Below are positions 22,205-33,385 of a DNA stretch of 64,000 nucleotides, one piece after another (positions within the stretch are counted from its first letter, which is position 1; every line of letters begins with the position of its first letter). Position numbers and translations under genes: made by a program. The notes below the pieces were generated by a model. The model was given only the letters and a program-made list of their open reading frames with translations. It searched no databases and was not told the origin of the DNA. Source of the DNA: Bettongia penicillata ogilbyi. Its lineage: Eukaryota; Chordata; Mammalia; Diprotodontia; Potoroidae. The stretch is from NCBI GenBank assembly GCA_023548195.1, contig JAJHZJ010000419.1, positions 4,131,096-4,195,095 of the forward strand, given 5' to 3'.

Positions 22205-22445
22205 TTTACTTGATATAGTAGATAGAGCACTGGACTTCTAGTCAGGAAAACTTAATCATAAATCTTTCCTTAAATTTCAGGTATGTAGTGATGGGAAAGC
22301 AATTTGTCCTCTTTTATTCAAAGTTTCCTAATTTGTACAATGATGATAATAGTACCTATCTTGTTTGACAGAGAGGATCAAATGATATGATACAGGTAAA
22401 AGCACTTTGCAGACCTTAAAGTATTATATAAGTGCTATTATAACT
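22205..22445 (+). mobile_element. CORE-SINE (plus), after a reverse SINE remnant
   Basis: 'atagtagatagagcactgga', 'cttctagtcaggaaaactta', 'gatgataatagtacctatct', 'gaggatcaaatgatatgata' and 'ttatataagtgctattataa' give a complete plus-oriented CORE-SINE. Immediately before it, 22100-22200 ('gatttgaactcaagtcttcc') is the end of another SINE in reverse. Confidence 0.7.
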
Positions 22446-22944
22446 TGCCAGTCAAGTTATACTCTCAACAAATAAATGGGCTCAGTCTGCCATGACCTAT
22501 TCTGTGTTTAATGGGAATTTGTCACCAAAATACTTTTAGAAATAAGTTCCACCATGATCTACTTATGGGTATATTTTTGGTAAAGTGTTCCTTATTGTCT
22601 TATTTATTTCAACAATGTCTATTATTCTTTTAATTGTCTAGAAAAGTCAAAGTGTTCAATTTTATAAGAATTTTCTGTGGAAATCATACTCATAAACATT
22701 GTAAAACTTCTTAAATATATTTGGTTGTCAATCATATGAAGTATATATTTATGTAATTTTAATAAAAGCTCCTTTTAGCAAAAAGTCTATATAAATATCT
22801 CCTTGTTTAGAGCTCCAAAGAGTTAATAATAGGACAATAACTATAAATAATCCATTTTCAAGTAGAATTCAAACATGGAACTTCAGAAATTTTTGAAAAC
22901 TTCACAAATGGCCATATATAATATGGAAATCCACCAATCTTAAT
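22446..22944. other. No feature recognised
   Basis: Unassigned AT-rich DNA. Confidence 0.5.
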
Positions 22945-23294
22945 TCCAATAGAATTGGAAACAGAGATGATGACCATCAATTAGAGAATGACTGAGCAAG
23001 CTGTGGCATATAATTGTGATGCTATATTATTGTTCTGTAAGAAATGACAAGCAGGATGATTTCAGAAAAACCTTGAAAAACTTACATGAACTAATCTGAA
23101 GTGAAATGAGTAGAACCAGGAGAATGTTGTAAATGGTAACAGCAATATTGTATGATGAAGAAGAGTGAATGACTTAGCTATTCTCAGCAATGCAATGATC
23201 CAAGACTATCTCAAAGGACTCATGACAAAATACTATCCACCTCCAGAGAAAGGACTGATATTGTCTGACTACAGACTGAAGCGTACTACTTTTA
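22945..23294 (+). mobile_element. LINE-1 3' end fragment (plus)
   Basis: Carries 'atcaattagagaatgactga', 'gaaatgagtagaaccaggag', 'gacttagctattctcagcaa', 'tgcaatgatccaag' and 'cctccagagaaaggactgat' in the order of the marsupial L1 3' end (compare plus 6895-7185). It lacks a normal tail and runs straight into the CTTC microsatellite. Confidence 0.75.
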
Positions 23295-23416
23295 TCTTCC
23301 TTCCTTCCTTCCTTCCTTCCTTCCTTCCTTCCTTCCTTCCTTCCTTCCTTCCTTCCTTCCTTCCTTCCTTCCTTCCTTCCTTCCTTCCTTCCTTCCTTCC
23401 TTCCTTCCTTCCTTCT
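23295..23416. repeat. (CTTC)n microsatellite
   Basis: About 30 CTTC units between an L1 3' end and a truncated RTE element. Probably grew from the pyrimidine-rich L1 3' UTR. Repeat translation gives spurious Phe-Leu-Pro-Ser and Lys-Glu-Gly-Arg frames. Confidence 0.97.
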
Positions 23417-24440
23417 TTTGAATGCTTGGCAGTTGAGTTTGAGTAAGGAACTCCAGTATCTGGTACCTTATCCTGCCAGGTGGTCTTCAGAATTTTGCTA
23501 AGATAATTTAAATGGAAGCAATTCAGTTTCCTGACAGAGCACTGGTAGACTGTCCATGTTTCACAGGCATACAACAATGAAGTCAGCACAACAGCTTCTA
23601 TAGACCTTCAGTTTGTTAGTCAGTCTAATACCTCTTTTCTCCCATACTGTTCTTTGGAGCCCTCCAAACACTGAACTAGCTCTGGCAATGTGTGCATCAA
23701 CCTCATTTTTAATGTGTACATGCCTGGAAAGTACACTACTGAGGTAAGTGAACTTATCCATAGCATACAAAACTCCTTTTGTTGTAACTGATGGTTCCAC
23801 ATATGGATGGTGTGGTGGTGGCTGATGGAGCACCTGTGTTTTCTTCGTGTTAATGGTTAGGCCAAAATAGCACAAGCAGCAGAGGATTGATCCCTTTTTT
23901 TTATTTTTTTGCATCTCAGCTTCAGAAGCTGCATTGAGTGCACAATCATCTGCAAACAGAAAATCATGCACCAACATTCCCTCCACTTTGGTCTTGGCTT
24001 GTAGCCTTTTCAAATGGAAGAATTTACCATTGTTATGGTAGCTGACTTTGATGCTGGGTTCATTCCCATTGAAAGCATTTGACAATATGGCTGAAAATAT
24101 CATGCTAAAAAAGCATGGGAGCAAGCATACAGCTTTGTTTCACTCAATTGGAAGGCACAAGAGCATCCAGAACCTGGGTAAACATGCCATCATGAAATTG
24201 ACATACAATGCTGATGAACTTCTCTGGGCAACCAAATTTTGACATAATTTTCCATAAGCCCTTCTGATTAACAGTATCAAAGGCCTTAGTCAGATCTACA
24301 AATGTTGTGTACAGACCTCTGTTCTGCTCCTGATATTTCTCCTGAAGTTGTCGGGTAGTGTGTACAGATCTCTGTTCTGCTCCTGGTATTTCTCCTGAAG
24401 TTGTCAGGCAGCAAACACCATATTGATTCTTCATCAAGAA
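23417..24440 (-). pseudogene. RTE-like reverse transcriptase domain
   Basis: Two open pieces cover the catalytic core. At 24144-24437 the block 'DLTKAFDTVNQKGLWKIMSK' carries the first catalytic Asp. At 23561-24124 'LFADDCALNAASEAEMQK' carries the A-D-D active-site pair, followed by 'FTYLSSVLSRHVHIKNEVD' and 'KLKVYRSC'. Between them the frame is lost. Normally this enzyme copies LINE RNA at a nicked target. The 187-codon piece is the longest open RT segment in the window. A 53-bp tandem duplication lies just before the first catalytic block. Confidence 0.8.
24306..24411. repeat. 53-bp tandem duplication within the RTE element
   Basis: Units 24306-24358 and 24359-24411 share 'ctctgttctgctcctg' and 'atttctcctgaagttgtc' and differ at only a few positions. 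The unit length is not a multiple of three, so it shifts the RT frame. It is older than the perfect 25-bp duplication at 2652. Confidence 0.85.
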
Positions 24441-24449
24441 GAGTGTGAA

Positions 24450-25119
24450 GCCTCACTGACTCTCCGGTAGATGAATATCTTCTAGGTGAAGGATCAGCCT
24501 ATTAAGGTGGACTCTATCAAAAATCTAGCCAGCAATGAATGAGAGAGAGAGATCCCCCCCCCACCCCGTGATTGTTGCAGGACAACCTATTTCTTTTACT
24601 TTTATAGAGGTGGACATCCTTGAACTTCTGGGGATAACCTCCTCTTGCCATATAATCTGGAAAATTTCAGTCAGCATTTGTATGAGCAATGGTCCCCCTA
24701 TCTTGTAAATCTCAGCTGGAATAGAATCAGCGCCAGGTGCTTTGGTGCATTATAGGATCCTAATGGCCCTCAAAACCTCTTCTTTAGTTGGAAGTTCAGC
24801 TAAGGAGAGATGGATTTCAACCTGAGGTAAACTGTCAATGGCCTCAGCATTGATTGATGATGTTCTGTTGAGAATACTATGGAAGTGTTCAGGTTATCCC
24901 TCTAGGATCATGTCCTTATCACTAATCAATGGGACTTCATCAGCACTGAGTAGTTATTGCACCACAGGTTTTAGTCAATAAATATCCTTGAAGAAATCAT
25001 AAAAGCACTTTGGAGTGTTATTATTAGCATAAAACTGAATTTCATCTGCCTTCTTCCTGAGCCAGCAATGCACAAGTCTTCAGTAGTAAGTAACCATTTT
25101 TGTTGATGTTTCCAAATCC
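24450..25119 (-). pseudogene. RTE-like linker between endonuclease and RT
   Basis: On the minus strand 'APGADSIPAEIY' (about 24705-24745) is the conserved P-G-x-D-x-I-P-A-E block that begins the RT fingers in this group. The remainder is broken coding sequence. A run of C at 24554-24563 is local low complexity. Confidence 0.65.
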
Positions 25120-25655
25120 ATTCCTCCCTAGGACTCCCTGCCAAATCTTGTAGTCTGAGCCTTTTCTAGAATTAAAGTCACCCAGAATGATAAACTTATC
25201 CTCTTTTGTCACATTGATGATAAGGGTCTCTAGGTCTTCATAAAATTTTCTTTGACCTCATTAAGGTTTGTTATGGTGGGAGCATAGGCACTGATGATGA
25301 AGGTATGCTGTTTTCCTGCCAGTAGCAATCACATTGTCATGAGCCTGTCATGCACTCCTTTTGACAGATATACCAGCTTGTTGACTAGATTAATTTTGAT
25401 AGAAAAACCTATGCCAGTTTTGTGGTGCTCCCCTTCCCTGTGGCTACTCCAGAAAAATGTGTATCAAGCTCTAACTTTAGTAAGCTAGCCTTCATTTACC
25501 AGCCTTGTTTCACTCAGGGCTGCTATTTGGATGTGATACCTGTTGAGTTCTCTTGCAACAAGAGCACTACATCTTTCAGGTATAACGGATTTTGTGTTGT
25601 CTAGAAGTGTGCACACATTCCATGTGCTGATGGTGAGTGGAATCATTTTTGCAGA
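25120..25655 (-). pseudogene. RTE-like AP endonuclease domain
   Basis: The minus strand begins with 'STWNVCTLLDNT' (about 25590-25630; family pattern T-W-N-V-R-T-L) and ends near 'FIILGDFNSRKG' (about 25155-25195), which holds the catalytic G-D-F-N block. These two motifs bracket the endonuclease that nicks target DNA. Frames at 25294-25604 on the plus strand are antisense shadows. Confidence 0.7.
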
Positions 25656-26510
25656 TTTTTTTAATACATTTTGTAATATTTTGTATGTGTTTTGACTGTA
25701 GAGTGAGATTCCCCACCTGCTGCGGTAATCAGGCCAGGATTGAGTTAGCAGACAATTTTTAGGGCACCTTTTCCAGCCCCCTTCTTCACACCAGCAGGTA
25801 AGCAGTGCGATCCTTAAAAGGCTGCTCAGACACCCAGGGGCTGCCGAATCCTACTGTTGTCTCCATTGAGAAAAAACCCTATGGCCTCAGTCACCTATGT
25901 GCAGGGTTTTGACTACAGTTACCATTGTATCTTCACCTGCTGCTTCATCACTTGCCTGTCACTACAGGACTTTGAGACAGATATAGTAGTAAAATAGTAT
26001 GAGTGATGTCTTTTGATTTGTGTGTAAGCTGGATTTAAGTGAGGCAGAGTTGCAAGAAGCTGTCAACCTCTCTCTCTCCTCTAGTCATCACAGTCTACTG
26101 GCAGAACAAAATTAAGATTACTTGTGATGGCTCAGTGGATGGGCAGTGGATGGCCTTGGTGTCTTCAATGTTTAACCTCTAAGTGCTCCACATTGCTTGC
26201 TTCAGCTGCCTTCATGACCATTGGAACAAATTGTTCTCATCCTCCCATTCCACCAGGTAAGTCTTCACATGCTTGGGGTAGAAATCCCTCTAACTCACCA
26301 ATGGGTTTGAGACCTTTCAGTTACCCTCAAATTAATTTGGCCCATTTGCTGAAATTGTTTACCAGGATGTGGCCACTGTGCATGACACAGCTTCTTGGAG
26401 TCACAGTTGAAATTTGGGTGGAACAGGTAGGCACCAAAGGTGGAAAGTAGCCCTGAAAAGGGCTCAGCAGCCATCATACCAGAGGTGTTCGTCCTCAATG
26501 AATGTATCCT
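25656..26510 (-). mobile_element. RTE-like 5' region
   Basis: GC-richer than its surroundings and non-coding as far as I can tell. The block near 26150-26280 ('ctaagtgctccacattgctt', 'ttggaacaaattgttctcat', 'gtcttcacatgcttggggta') is a sequence I remember from the 5' part of a marsupial RTE/SINE family. The 108-codon plus-strand frame here lacks a domain. Confidence 0.5.
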
Positions 26511-26784
26511 ACACACCTTTAGGCTATGTATAGGCCAAAAACAATGTGTAATACCTGTAAACTGGAATGTGAATTCTAAGCTACAACACTATATATAGTC
26601 CAAAAGCTTAAAAAAAGTAGTCTTGTTGTCTATAATGTTCCTTAAAACTGCCTATGATTTGTTTCTTTAAATTTTGTGAAAAAAATTTATATTTGGGATT
26701 TAATATTCCTCAATATTCTTTAATATTTAACATTCCTTTTATCAATAAATGCTTTCTTTTTCCCATGTACCAGTCCAGTTTATT
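26511..26784. other. No feature recognised
   Basis: AT-rich spacer between the RTE 5' end and the next repeat. Confidence 0.5.
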
Positions 26785-27790
26785 TCAACAAATATTTATC
26801 ATGCATCTACTATGCTATGAATAAGGCACTCAGGTGCTAGAGATATAAAGTTTAAGAAAACATAACACAACAAAAGAACCTCACCTCAAGGACTTATTGT
26901 AGAATAGAGAGTGGACAACATGCCCACAGCTACATAAACAATTAATAATTTGAGAAGAAGAAGCACTAACATATGAGGGTTTTAAGAGAGGCTTGATAGA
27001 AGAGATGGTACATGAATTGATTCATAAAGAAAGCTAAGTAGTCTAACAGGAAGAAGGAAGTGCATGCTAAGCCTGGGGAACAGTCTACACAAAGGCAAAG
27101 GGGTGAGAAATGAAATGTTGAGTTTTGGGAACAGCAAATAGGTTAGTTGGGCTAATTATAGTGTACAAATTGTAGTAAAATGAAATGAGTTGGGATAGAT
27201 AATCTGGAGCCATACTATGAAGTGATCTAAATGTCAATCTGAGGGATTTTTATCTTGAAGGTAATAGGTAGCAACTTAAAATTTCTGGGCAAGAGAGTAG
27301 CAAGGTCCAAACTGTGCTTTCAGAAGATGATTTTGGCAACTATGAAAAGGATGTATTTGAGAGGAGAGATACCAGAAGAAGAAAGAAACAATTAGGCTAT
27401 TGCCATAGCATTTTGAGGAGGTAATTAGGGTCTGAATGAATACAGTGGTAGTGCATAGGGACAGAAAGAAATGGATATGAGAGATGCTTTGGAAGAAAAA
27501 TTGAGAAAATTTGGTAACTAGTTGAAGGAGGAAGGTTGGGGAGAAGGAAGATTCAAGGATGAACTAAGGGTATGGAGTCAATTGCCTGGACAGAATAGTA
27601 CTTTTAACAAAAATAGAGAAGCTTGTATGAGGAGTAGTTTAGGGGGAAAAGATAATCAAGTCTATTTTGGACAAACTCAAGCCTGAGATACCTTTGGAGC
27701 AATCAGGTGGTGAGAAATAGGCAATTGTTGGTAGGAGACTGGAGCATATAATAGAGATAAGAGCTGGCTGTATAGATTTAAGTGATACAT
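26785..27790 (+). mobile_element. Long composite interspersed repeat, fullest copy
   Basis: About 1 kb. The head is 'caaatatttatcatgcatct', then 'gcactcaggtgctagagata' and 'aagcctggggaacagtctac', then 'gtggtagtgcatagg...gagagatgctttgg', 'tctattttggacaaactcaa' and 'gcctgagatacctttggagc'. A second copy with the same order is at 29246-29915 and heads occur elsewhere. Non-coding. I recognise the order from mammalian genomes but cannot name the class. Confidence 0.6.
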
Positions 27791-28864
27791 ACTGAGAGAT
27801 GATCATTGAATCTAGAGGTACTTCTTGTGGTTTGGAAATGACTCTTGCCTCTCAATGTCTATCTTTGCTTAAAGCAGTTTGTGAAAAGTTCTGTATGACA
27901 AGAGATGCAGGTGGCATGCTGTCTATCATTATTGTCCTGGATAAACACACAACACCTCACAGTAAGAGGAGATACAACATCAGGAAGTGATTTATTTTTG
28001 TCCTCAGGATCTCATCAAACCATCTCCTAAGGTGAGAAGGTGTTAATATCTGCATTTGTAGAGGGAATTTAACCACCAGGGAAAAGACAGCTTCTCTTGG
28101 AAAATTGTTGGTTATATCATGTGAATATTTCAATAATTTTTTTCTCTGGTCTCTAAGATCTTAAAGATCTAAAGCACTACTCTGGTTCATACTGTATTAT
28201 GCTGTACACAGATTCCCTGGAACACACAGTTTTCATAAGTGATAGGTGGCTTCCTTACTTGCTGTCTTCTGTGGAGAGAGACTGAATTTGAAGGGAGGGA
28301 TGTATTCCTTATTTAACTCATGGGATTAACATATTAATGTGCTATATATGAAAAATTACAAAAGATTCACATTGATAATGTTCTTATTACAAATATCTGG
28401 TTCACTACCTCATAATAACCATTCTCCATTCTAATTACAAATGACAATTGGGATCTGATACAACATTTTCCCCCTTGATATGTGTGTATGTTCAAATCCT
28501 TGAGATCATGGACCCATTGAAGTACTTAAGTTTTGTATCAGGAAATTTGCAGCACACATTTTTCCTCATCCAAAATCTGGTACAGTTTTCCCTTCAGAGG
28601 ATCAGAAGCCCCTGTATTGAGGAATAACATAGATGTATGTAGATATATTGGGCTTGCGGGGGGGAACATTTTTATGTAGAAGAAATGTAAGCTTCATTGT
28701 TTCCAACATTAAGCACACAATTGAAGAATATATACTTTTATTATTTTTTTTATATTCTGAATTTAAACACAAAATAGAGTAGGTATTTGCATATACATAG
28801 AACAGAAAAAGCAGATTTTCTATGAAGAGTTAGCTTTTTTGGTAGTTACAAAAATTATTGAGGA
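27791..28864. other. No feature recognised
   Basis: Unassigned DNA. The 63-codon frame at 27799-27990 has no domain. Confidence 0.5.
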
Positions 28865-29245
28865 ACTACTTATTAATTTTTGAACAAATTGCGATATATG
28901 AATATAGATGAATATTATTGTGCCTTAAGAAATGATGAAAGGAATAGCTTCAGGGAAACCTCAAAAGGTCTATATAAACTGAATAAAAGCGAAATATGCA
29001 GTACCAGGAGAACAATCTATACAATAATACAATATTATGGGGAAAACAACTTTGAAGGACTTGAGAATTCTGATCAATGCAATGACTAACCATGATTTCA
29101 GCAAATCATTGATGATCCACACTACCTCTGTTGACAGAAGGTGATGGACTGAAGATACAGTGTCATATATATATACTTTCAGAAATAGCCAACGTAGAAA
29201 CATGTCTTGCTTGCTTGACTATCTGATTTGTTTTCTGTTTCTTTT
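28865..29245 (+). mobile_element. LINE-1 3' end, older subfamily (plus)
   Basis: Ordered blocks 'tgaatattattgtgccttaa', 'gaaatgatgaaaggaatagc', 'gtaccaggagaacaatctat', 'ggacttgagaattctgatca', 'atgcaatgactaaccatgat' and 'gacagaaggtgatggactga' define an L1 3' end of a different subfamily from the copies at 6.9 and 23 kb. Part of it (28880-29089) stays open for 69 codons. Confidence 0.7.
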
Positions 29246-29889
29246 ACTTCAATAGCATGTATCATTCACCAATGAGTTCTGAACACTGTGATAGACACTG
29301 GAGAGACAAAGACATAAATTAAAATCCCTGTCTCCAAGAAATCTATATTCTACTGAGATAAGCAACATGCAAACATATGTAAGCATATGCAAAATAAATT
29401 TGACAATTTTCGGAAGGGAAGACACTGGTATTGGGGAAAATCAGGAAAACACTCATGTAAGACATATCCTTTTGAGTCAAGCTTTGAAGAAAACGAAGAA
29501 TTTTAAGAGAAAATGAGAACGAAGTACATTTCAGTTATAGAGTCCAGTTAATGCAGAGGCACAGGGATGGAGATGGAATGTTATGTGTAAGATGTAATAG
29601 GGCTAGCTTGGTTGAATTTGAGCACATGAAGGGTCATTATGTCTAGTAAGGCTATAAGGGTAAGTTCAAGACTCATTGTGGAGATTAAATTCTAAACAGA
29701 GGATTTTGCATTTGATCCTAAAGATAATATGAACTCATAGATTTGTTAAGTATCGGAGTGACATGATCCGGTGTGTGCTTTAGGAGTTTTACTTTGGTTA
29801 CCTTATGTAGGATAGATTGGAGAGGTGAATCTTGAGGCAGGGAGCAGGAAAAAGGCAGGGAAAAGAGGTGATAAGGTCTGAACTAGAGT
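29246..29889 (+). mobile_element. Long composite repeat, second copy
   Basis: Matches 26785 onward: 'caccaatgagttctgaacac', 'tgtgatagacactggagaga', 'aggcacagggatggagatgg', 'tttgcatttgatcctaaaga', 'agtatcggagtgacatgatc', 'ggatagattggagaggtgaa' and 'cttgaggcagggagcagg'. Its better-preserved middle supports joining the head and body as one element. Class unknown. Confidence 0.6.
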
Positions 29890-30165
29890 AGTGGCTATAA
29901 GACTTGGAATTGGACTTGTGTCAGAAATACCAGAGTTCAAATCCTACCTCAGACACTTATTGACTCCGTGAGCCTGAACAAGTCTTTAACTTCTCTCAGC
30001 TTCAGTTTCTTCATTAGGCAAATGAGCATAATAGTACTCACTTCACAGGATTGTTGTGAGGACGAAATTCGTTTACATGTACAATGATCTCTATATAAAT
30101 ATGTATGTATAAATATATGCATATGAAACATTATATCTATTACATCCAAATAAATACATAATGAG
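29890..30165 (+). mobile_element. CORE-SINE (plus)
   Basis: 'ccagagttcaaatcctacct' (clear B-box-like word), 'cagacacttattgactccgt', 'tcagcttcagtttcttcatt', 'acttcacaggattgttgtga' and 'gatctctatataaatat'. A near complete copy inserted at the end of the composite repeat. Confidence 0.75.
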
Positions 30166-30554
30166 CTTTATATAAATGTTTACTCTCTTTAGGAATGACA
30201 AGAAATTATGAGAGTAGTCACCACTTATAAGAGAATAATGCCTCTGGGTGACATCCTTCCCTAGTAGGTAGGGTTATCCCTGAGACAATGACAATAGAAT
30301 CCTAAAGATTTCATCCCCAAATTTTAAATTAATGATTCTTATATAATTTCCTTAAGATTCTTTAATAATGCTTCCTCTTTTTAACTCATTTTTTGTATCT
30401 TTACCACAGCCACCAAATTAATGAACTTTCCTTAAAAGCAAAACAAAACAAAAACAAAAACACATTCTTGAAATCCAGATTAAGGATCCCTAGACCAATA
30501 TTTTGGGAGTTCGCTGAAAGATCCTCCAGGATTAAATATAAAATTATCTGCTAG
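30166..30554. other. No feature recognised
   Basis: Unassigned AT-rich DNA; a short CAAAA-rich stretch near 30437-30462. Confidence 0.5.
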
Positions 30555-30905
30555 GCATGCCTTTCCTATCTCCATCTAATCCAGTGATGCTAGACTCTTT
30601 CTTATTCCTTATACAAGGTAATCCATCTGTAGGCATTTTCCCTAGACATTTCCCATGCCTAGAATACTTTCTATCTTTGTCTCTGCTTCTTGGCTTTCCT
30701 GGATTCCTTCTAGTCCCAGCTAAAATCTCATCTTCTATGAGAAGCTTTTCCTTATCCCCCTTAACACTAGTGCCTTCCCTCTATTGATTATCTTCAATCT
30801 GTCGTGCATGTATCTTGTTTGTGAATAGTTTTCTTGTAATCTCCTCCAGAAGCCTGTGAAATTCTTAAGAGCAGGAGCCATCTTACTTAGAGTAGTAACT
30901 AGATT
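30555..30905 (+). mobile_element. L2 LINE 3' region (plus)
   Basis: 'tcccatgcctagaatacttt', 'cccagctaaaatctcatctt', 'ctatgagaagcttttcctta', 'atgtatcttgtttgtgaata' and 'ttcttaagagcaggagccat' follow the L2 3' order. The plus-strand frame 30557-30787 lies in this remnant and is not a gene. Confidence 0.65.
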
Positions 30906-30944
30906 AAAACTTATTGACAGACTACCCAAATCACTGAACAAAAT

Positions 30945-31140
30945 CTGGGAGAAAGCAGTGTGGTATAGTGAATGGTAATATGAAGAACTACTTGACTGAC
31001 TCAGGCAAGGCCAGTAGTTATACTGGTGGGTTCTACGATGTTAGAAAATCGCTTCATGTCTTCCTTTTCTTCATTTGTAAAATGAGGGAGTAGGACCAGA
31101 GGATCTCCAGGTTTCCTTGTGTACCTTATTTTCAATGGAT
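30945..31140 (+). mobile_element. Degenerate SINE (plus)
   Basis: 'gtggtatagtgaatggtaat' at the head, 'ttcttcatttgtaaaatgag' and 'ggaccagaggatctccaggt' in the tail half. The order matches the SINE type at 42560-42800 and 50660-50850. Confidence 0.55.
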
Positions 31141-31744
31141 CTAGGACTATTTAAGCCATGTTAAGATGGGGCAAAATTTGCTGTAGAGTAAATGAGCACC
31201 ATGGTAAAATCCATCGGGAAAGTGTTTGAAATAGCCATTGGAATAGTCTGATTGCTTACTTCCTAGTCTTTAGCTGCATTGCACAGAATGTCCTTTGATT
31301 TAAGGAGTATTGCAATAAGGTAACAGAGTGTGAGATGAAGTTGAATTTGAAAAGAAAGTAGATTAACTTCAGTGACTTCAATTTTTTTAAAAAAAGTTCG
31401 TTATTTGCAGTGCTATAACTTTTGTAGCTCATAAAGTCATAAATAGGAAGACTTAAAAAGTAGACTTTTTAAACACTGGATAAATAATCTCAATGGTGGT
31501 TTTCTCATAATGAGAACAGCCAGAAAGCTATCCTGAAGCTGTCTATTTAAGTGCATAAATCCTCACCTTCTTTGACTTTATGGACTGTTAAATGACCTGT
31601 TGATATATTTATCCAGTGTTTTTCAACATAAATTTCTTGAAATATTCAGCCAGCAATTTTCAACAGAATTTTCTTTTTTTGTGAAATATGCAATATAATA
31701 AGAGAACCCACAGAATTCATTTTACTAAGCAATTCCTTTTTTGC
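31141..31744. other. No feature recognised
   Basis: Unassigned AT-rich DNA. Confidence 0.5.
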
Positions 31745-31860
31745 CCAAGTTAGAATGGAAATTTCTTGAAGGCAGAGATTTTAATTATTTTCTTTAAATT
31801 CCCAGCTGTCTAGAACAGCACAGTGTATATGTGATTAATAAATACTTATTGACTGACTTT
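31745..31860 (+). mobile_element. L2-type 3' terminal fragment
   Basis: 'gaaatttcttgaaggcagag', 'cagctgtctagaacagcaca' and 'aataaatacttattgactga' form the last 100 bp of an L2-like element, as at 18285-18400. Confidence 0.6.
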
Positions 31861-32079
31861 GAGGACTATAAAAAAACTAAGGACTTATTTCACACTCAGT
31901 TTTCTTTAAAGGACGCAAGTAAAATACTCTTCGTATGTATAAGGGGGAGAAAAATTTCTCATTTTTATCCTTGTGCTTCTTTATATTTCCAACCTTCATA
32001 GAAAATGGCATTACTATAACTACAGTCATAACCCTGGATATCCAGTTCCCACTAAAAAAAATTATTCTACTGCACAGAG

Positions 32080-32410
32080 GCATAGAGTGTCAATCCTGGA
32101 AGCACCTTAGAAAGTCAGATAATTCAGCTCCCACACCCTCACTTTCCTGATTATAGGTGAAGAGGCCTCATTGCCAATCAATGAATGAATGAATGTTATA
32201 GTAGACATTGTTAAATGTCTACTATACTCCAGGCACTATACTAAGCCCTGGGAATACAAACAAAGAATCAAAAGACCATCTCTTTTCTCAAGGACCTTAC
32301 AAATTTAATGGAGGGATCAGCATACAAGCAAGTTATATATAAGATAAATAGGAAAAGGTAAAGGAAATAATTAACAGGAGAAAGACTGAATTAGCATGGA
32401 ATCCTCTGAT
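32080..32410 (+). mobile_element. SINE remnant then composite-repeat head
   Basis: 32080-32165 ('gtcaatcctggaagcacctt', 'gattataggtgaagagg') is a decayed SINE. From 32175 the composite repeat starts ('taaatgtctactatactcca', 'ggcactatactaagccctgg') and continues through 'ggatcagcatacaagcaag' to about 32410. Confidence 0.55.
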
Positions 32411-32803
32411 TCCAAGACCCAGTCTTTCATAATATATTCAAGTCAATGTTGTTTCCAGTAATGCAGATAATTCTATTTTCTTGAGCTCATTAAAACAAAA
32501 AAGTCTTATTTTTGTGGCATAACTTAGATGTGGCCTCATGATGGGATGATCAAGATGACTTCACAAGGCCATTTTCTGTAATGAGAATCATCAGTTATAA
32601 TAATTTAGGGCACAGCAGGACTTCAGAAAAGCCAATGATTGTGGGAACACCATTTTAAGAGAAAGAACAGCATCTCAGTATCCCAATTAAGTAACCATTT
32701 TTCTAACATTTTCTAACAGTGTATTTATTTCATCTTATATGATTAAAATAACAATCTCCATAGCAGATGCCTATTTTATCCATCTGGGGCATCTTTTAAT
32801 GAA
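32411..32803. other. No feature recognised
   Basis: Unassigned AT-rich DNA. Confidence 0.5.
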
Positions 32804-33385
32804 TGTCTGTATTTGCAAACACTCCAGTATACCCAGGATGGCTGGCTAGCACAGGTTCTTGTGTCACTAAGCACCCCAACATATATGGAGTCTTACTATC
32901 ACATGTTCTTAAATCTGCATTCATAAAAGGAAAGGCAACTTTTGAGGGGTTAGAAATCTCTTTAACCAAGCACATATATCGTTCACCTAGTTCAGGGGAG
33001 TTAGCACACTGAACTTCAAAGAAAACACAGAGAAACCAAAGATCAACAGACATCGCTTCCTCTGATTGATCATAATTCAACAGACAGGTCTAATTGACCA
33101 TGGTCACCAGAGAAGGAAGCACAGACATCAGGGTTTTCAAAGCCAGGGGGTTCCTTTCGTGGTTTCCCAGAGTCCTTGTCTGGTCAAACACTTCCAGTCA
33201 GTAAGCCCCAAAGGAAAACTTCACCCTCAGAGTATTTATACCTCTTTATAGATCCAGAGGATATCCCAGCCCTTGAGAACCAGTGCCTCATTAACAAAAG
33301 GTGTGGGAGTTTCTACAAATCTTCCCTGATGGCATTCCCCTTAATGGGCAGGCCCGTTAATGGATTAGGAAGATCTTTGGATTAT
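32804..33385 (-). mobile_element. LTR-like element, family M (copy 1)
   Basis: About 580 bp sharing an ordered set of blocks with 45755-46245 and 60535-61090: 'aagcaccccaacatatatgg', 'ttcataaaaggaaaggcaac', 'aaagatcaacagacatcgct', 'aaagccagggggttcctttc', 'cctcagagtatttata' and 'aatgggcaggcccgttaatg'. Read on the minus strand, a TATA-like word (ggtataaatactc, 33229-33241) sits where an LTR promoter would be. No retroviral genes are attached. LTR status is inferred from size, TATA position and multiple solo copies. The frames here are noise. Confidence 0.6.

Larger units (their letters stand above)
23417..26510 (-). mobile_element. RTE-like non-LTR retrotransposon, nearly complete
   Basis: On the minus strand: a GC-richer 5' region (about 26510-25660), an AP-type endonuclease (about 25650-25120), a linker, the reverse transcriptase (about 24780-23560) and the C-terminal region down to 23417. 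The 3' end, about 450 bp by comparison with the copy at 33386-34325, is missing at the microsatellite border. Stops and frameshifts are frequent, so the copy is inactive. The RT blocks resemble an RTE-type LINE. The exact clade name is uncertain. Confidence 0.75.
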
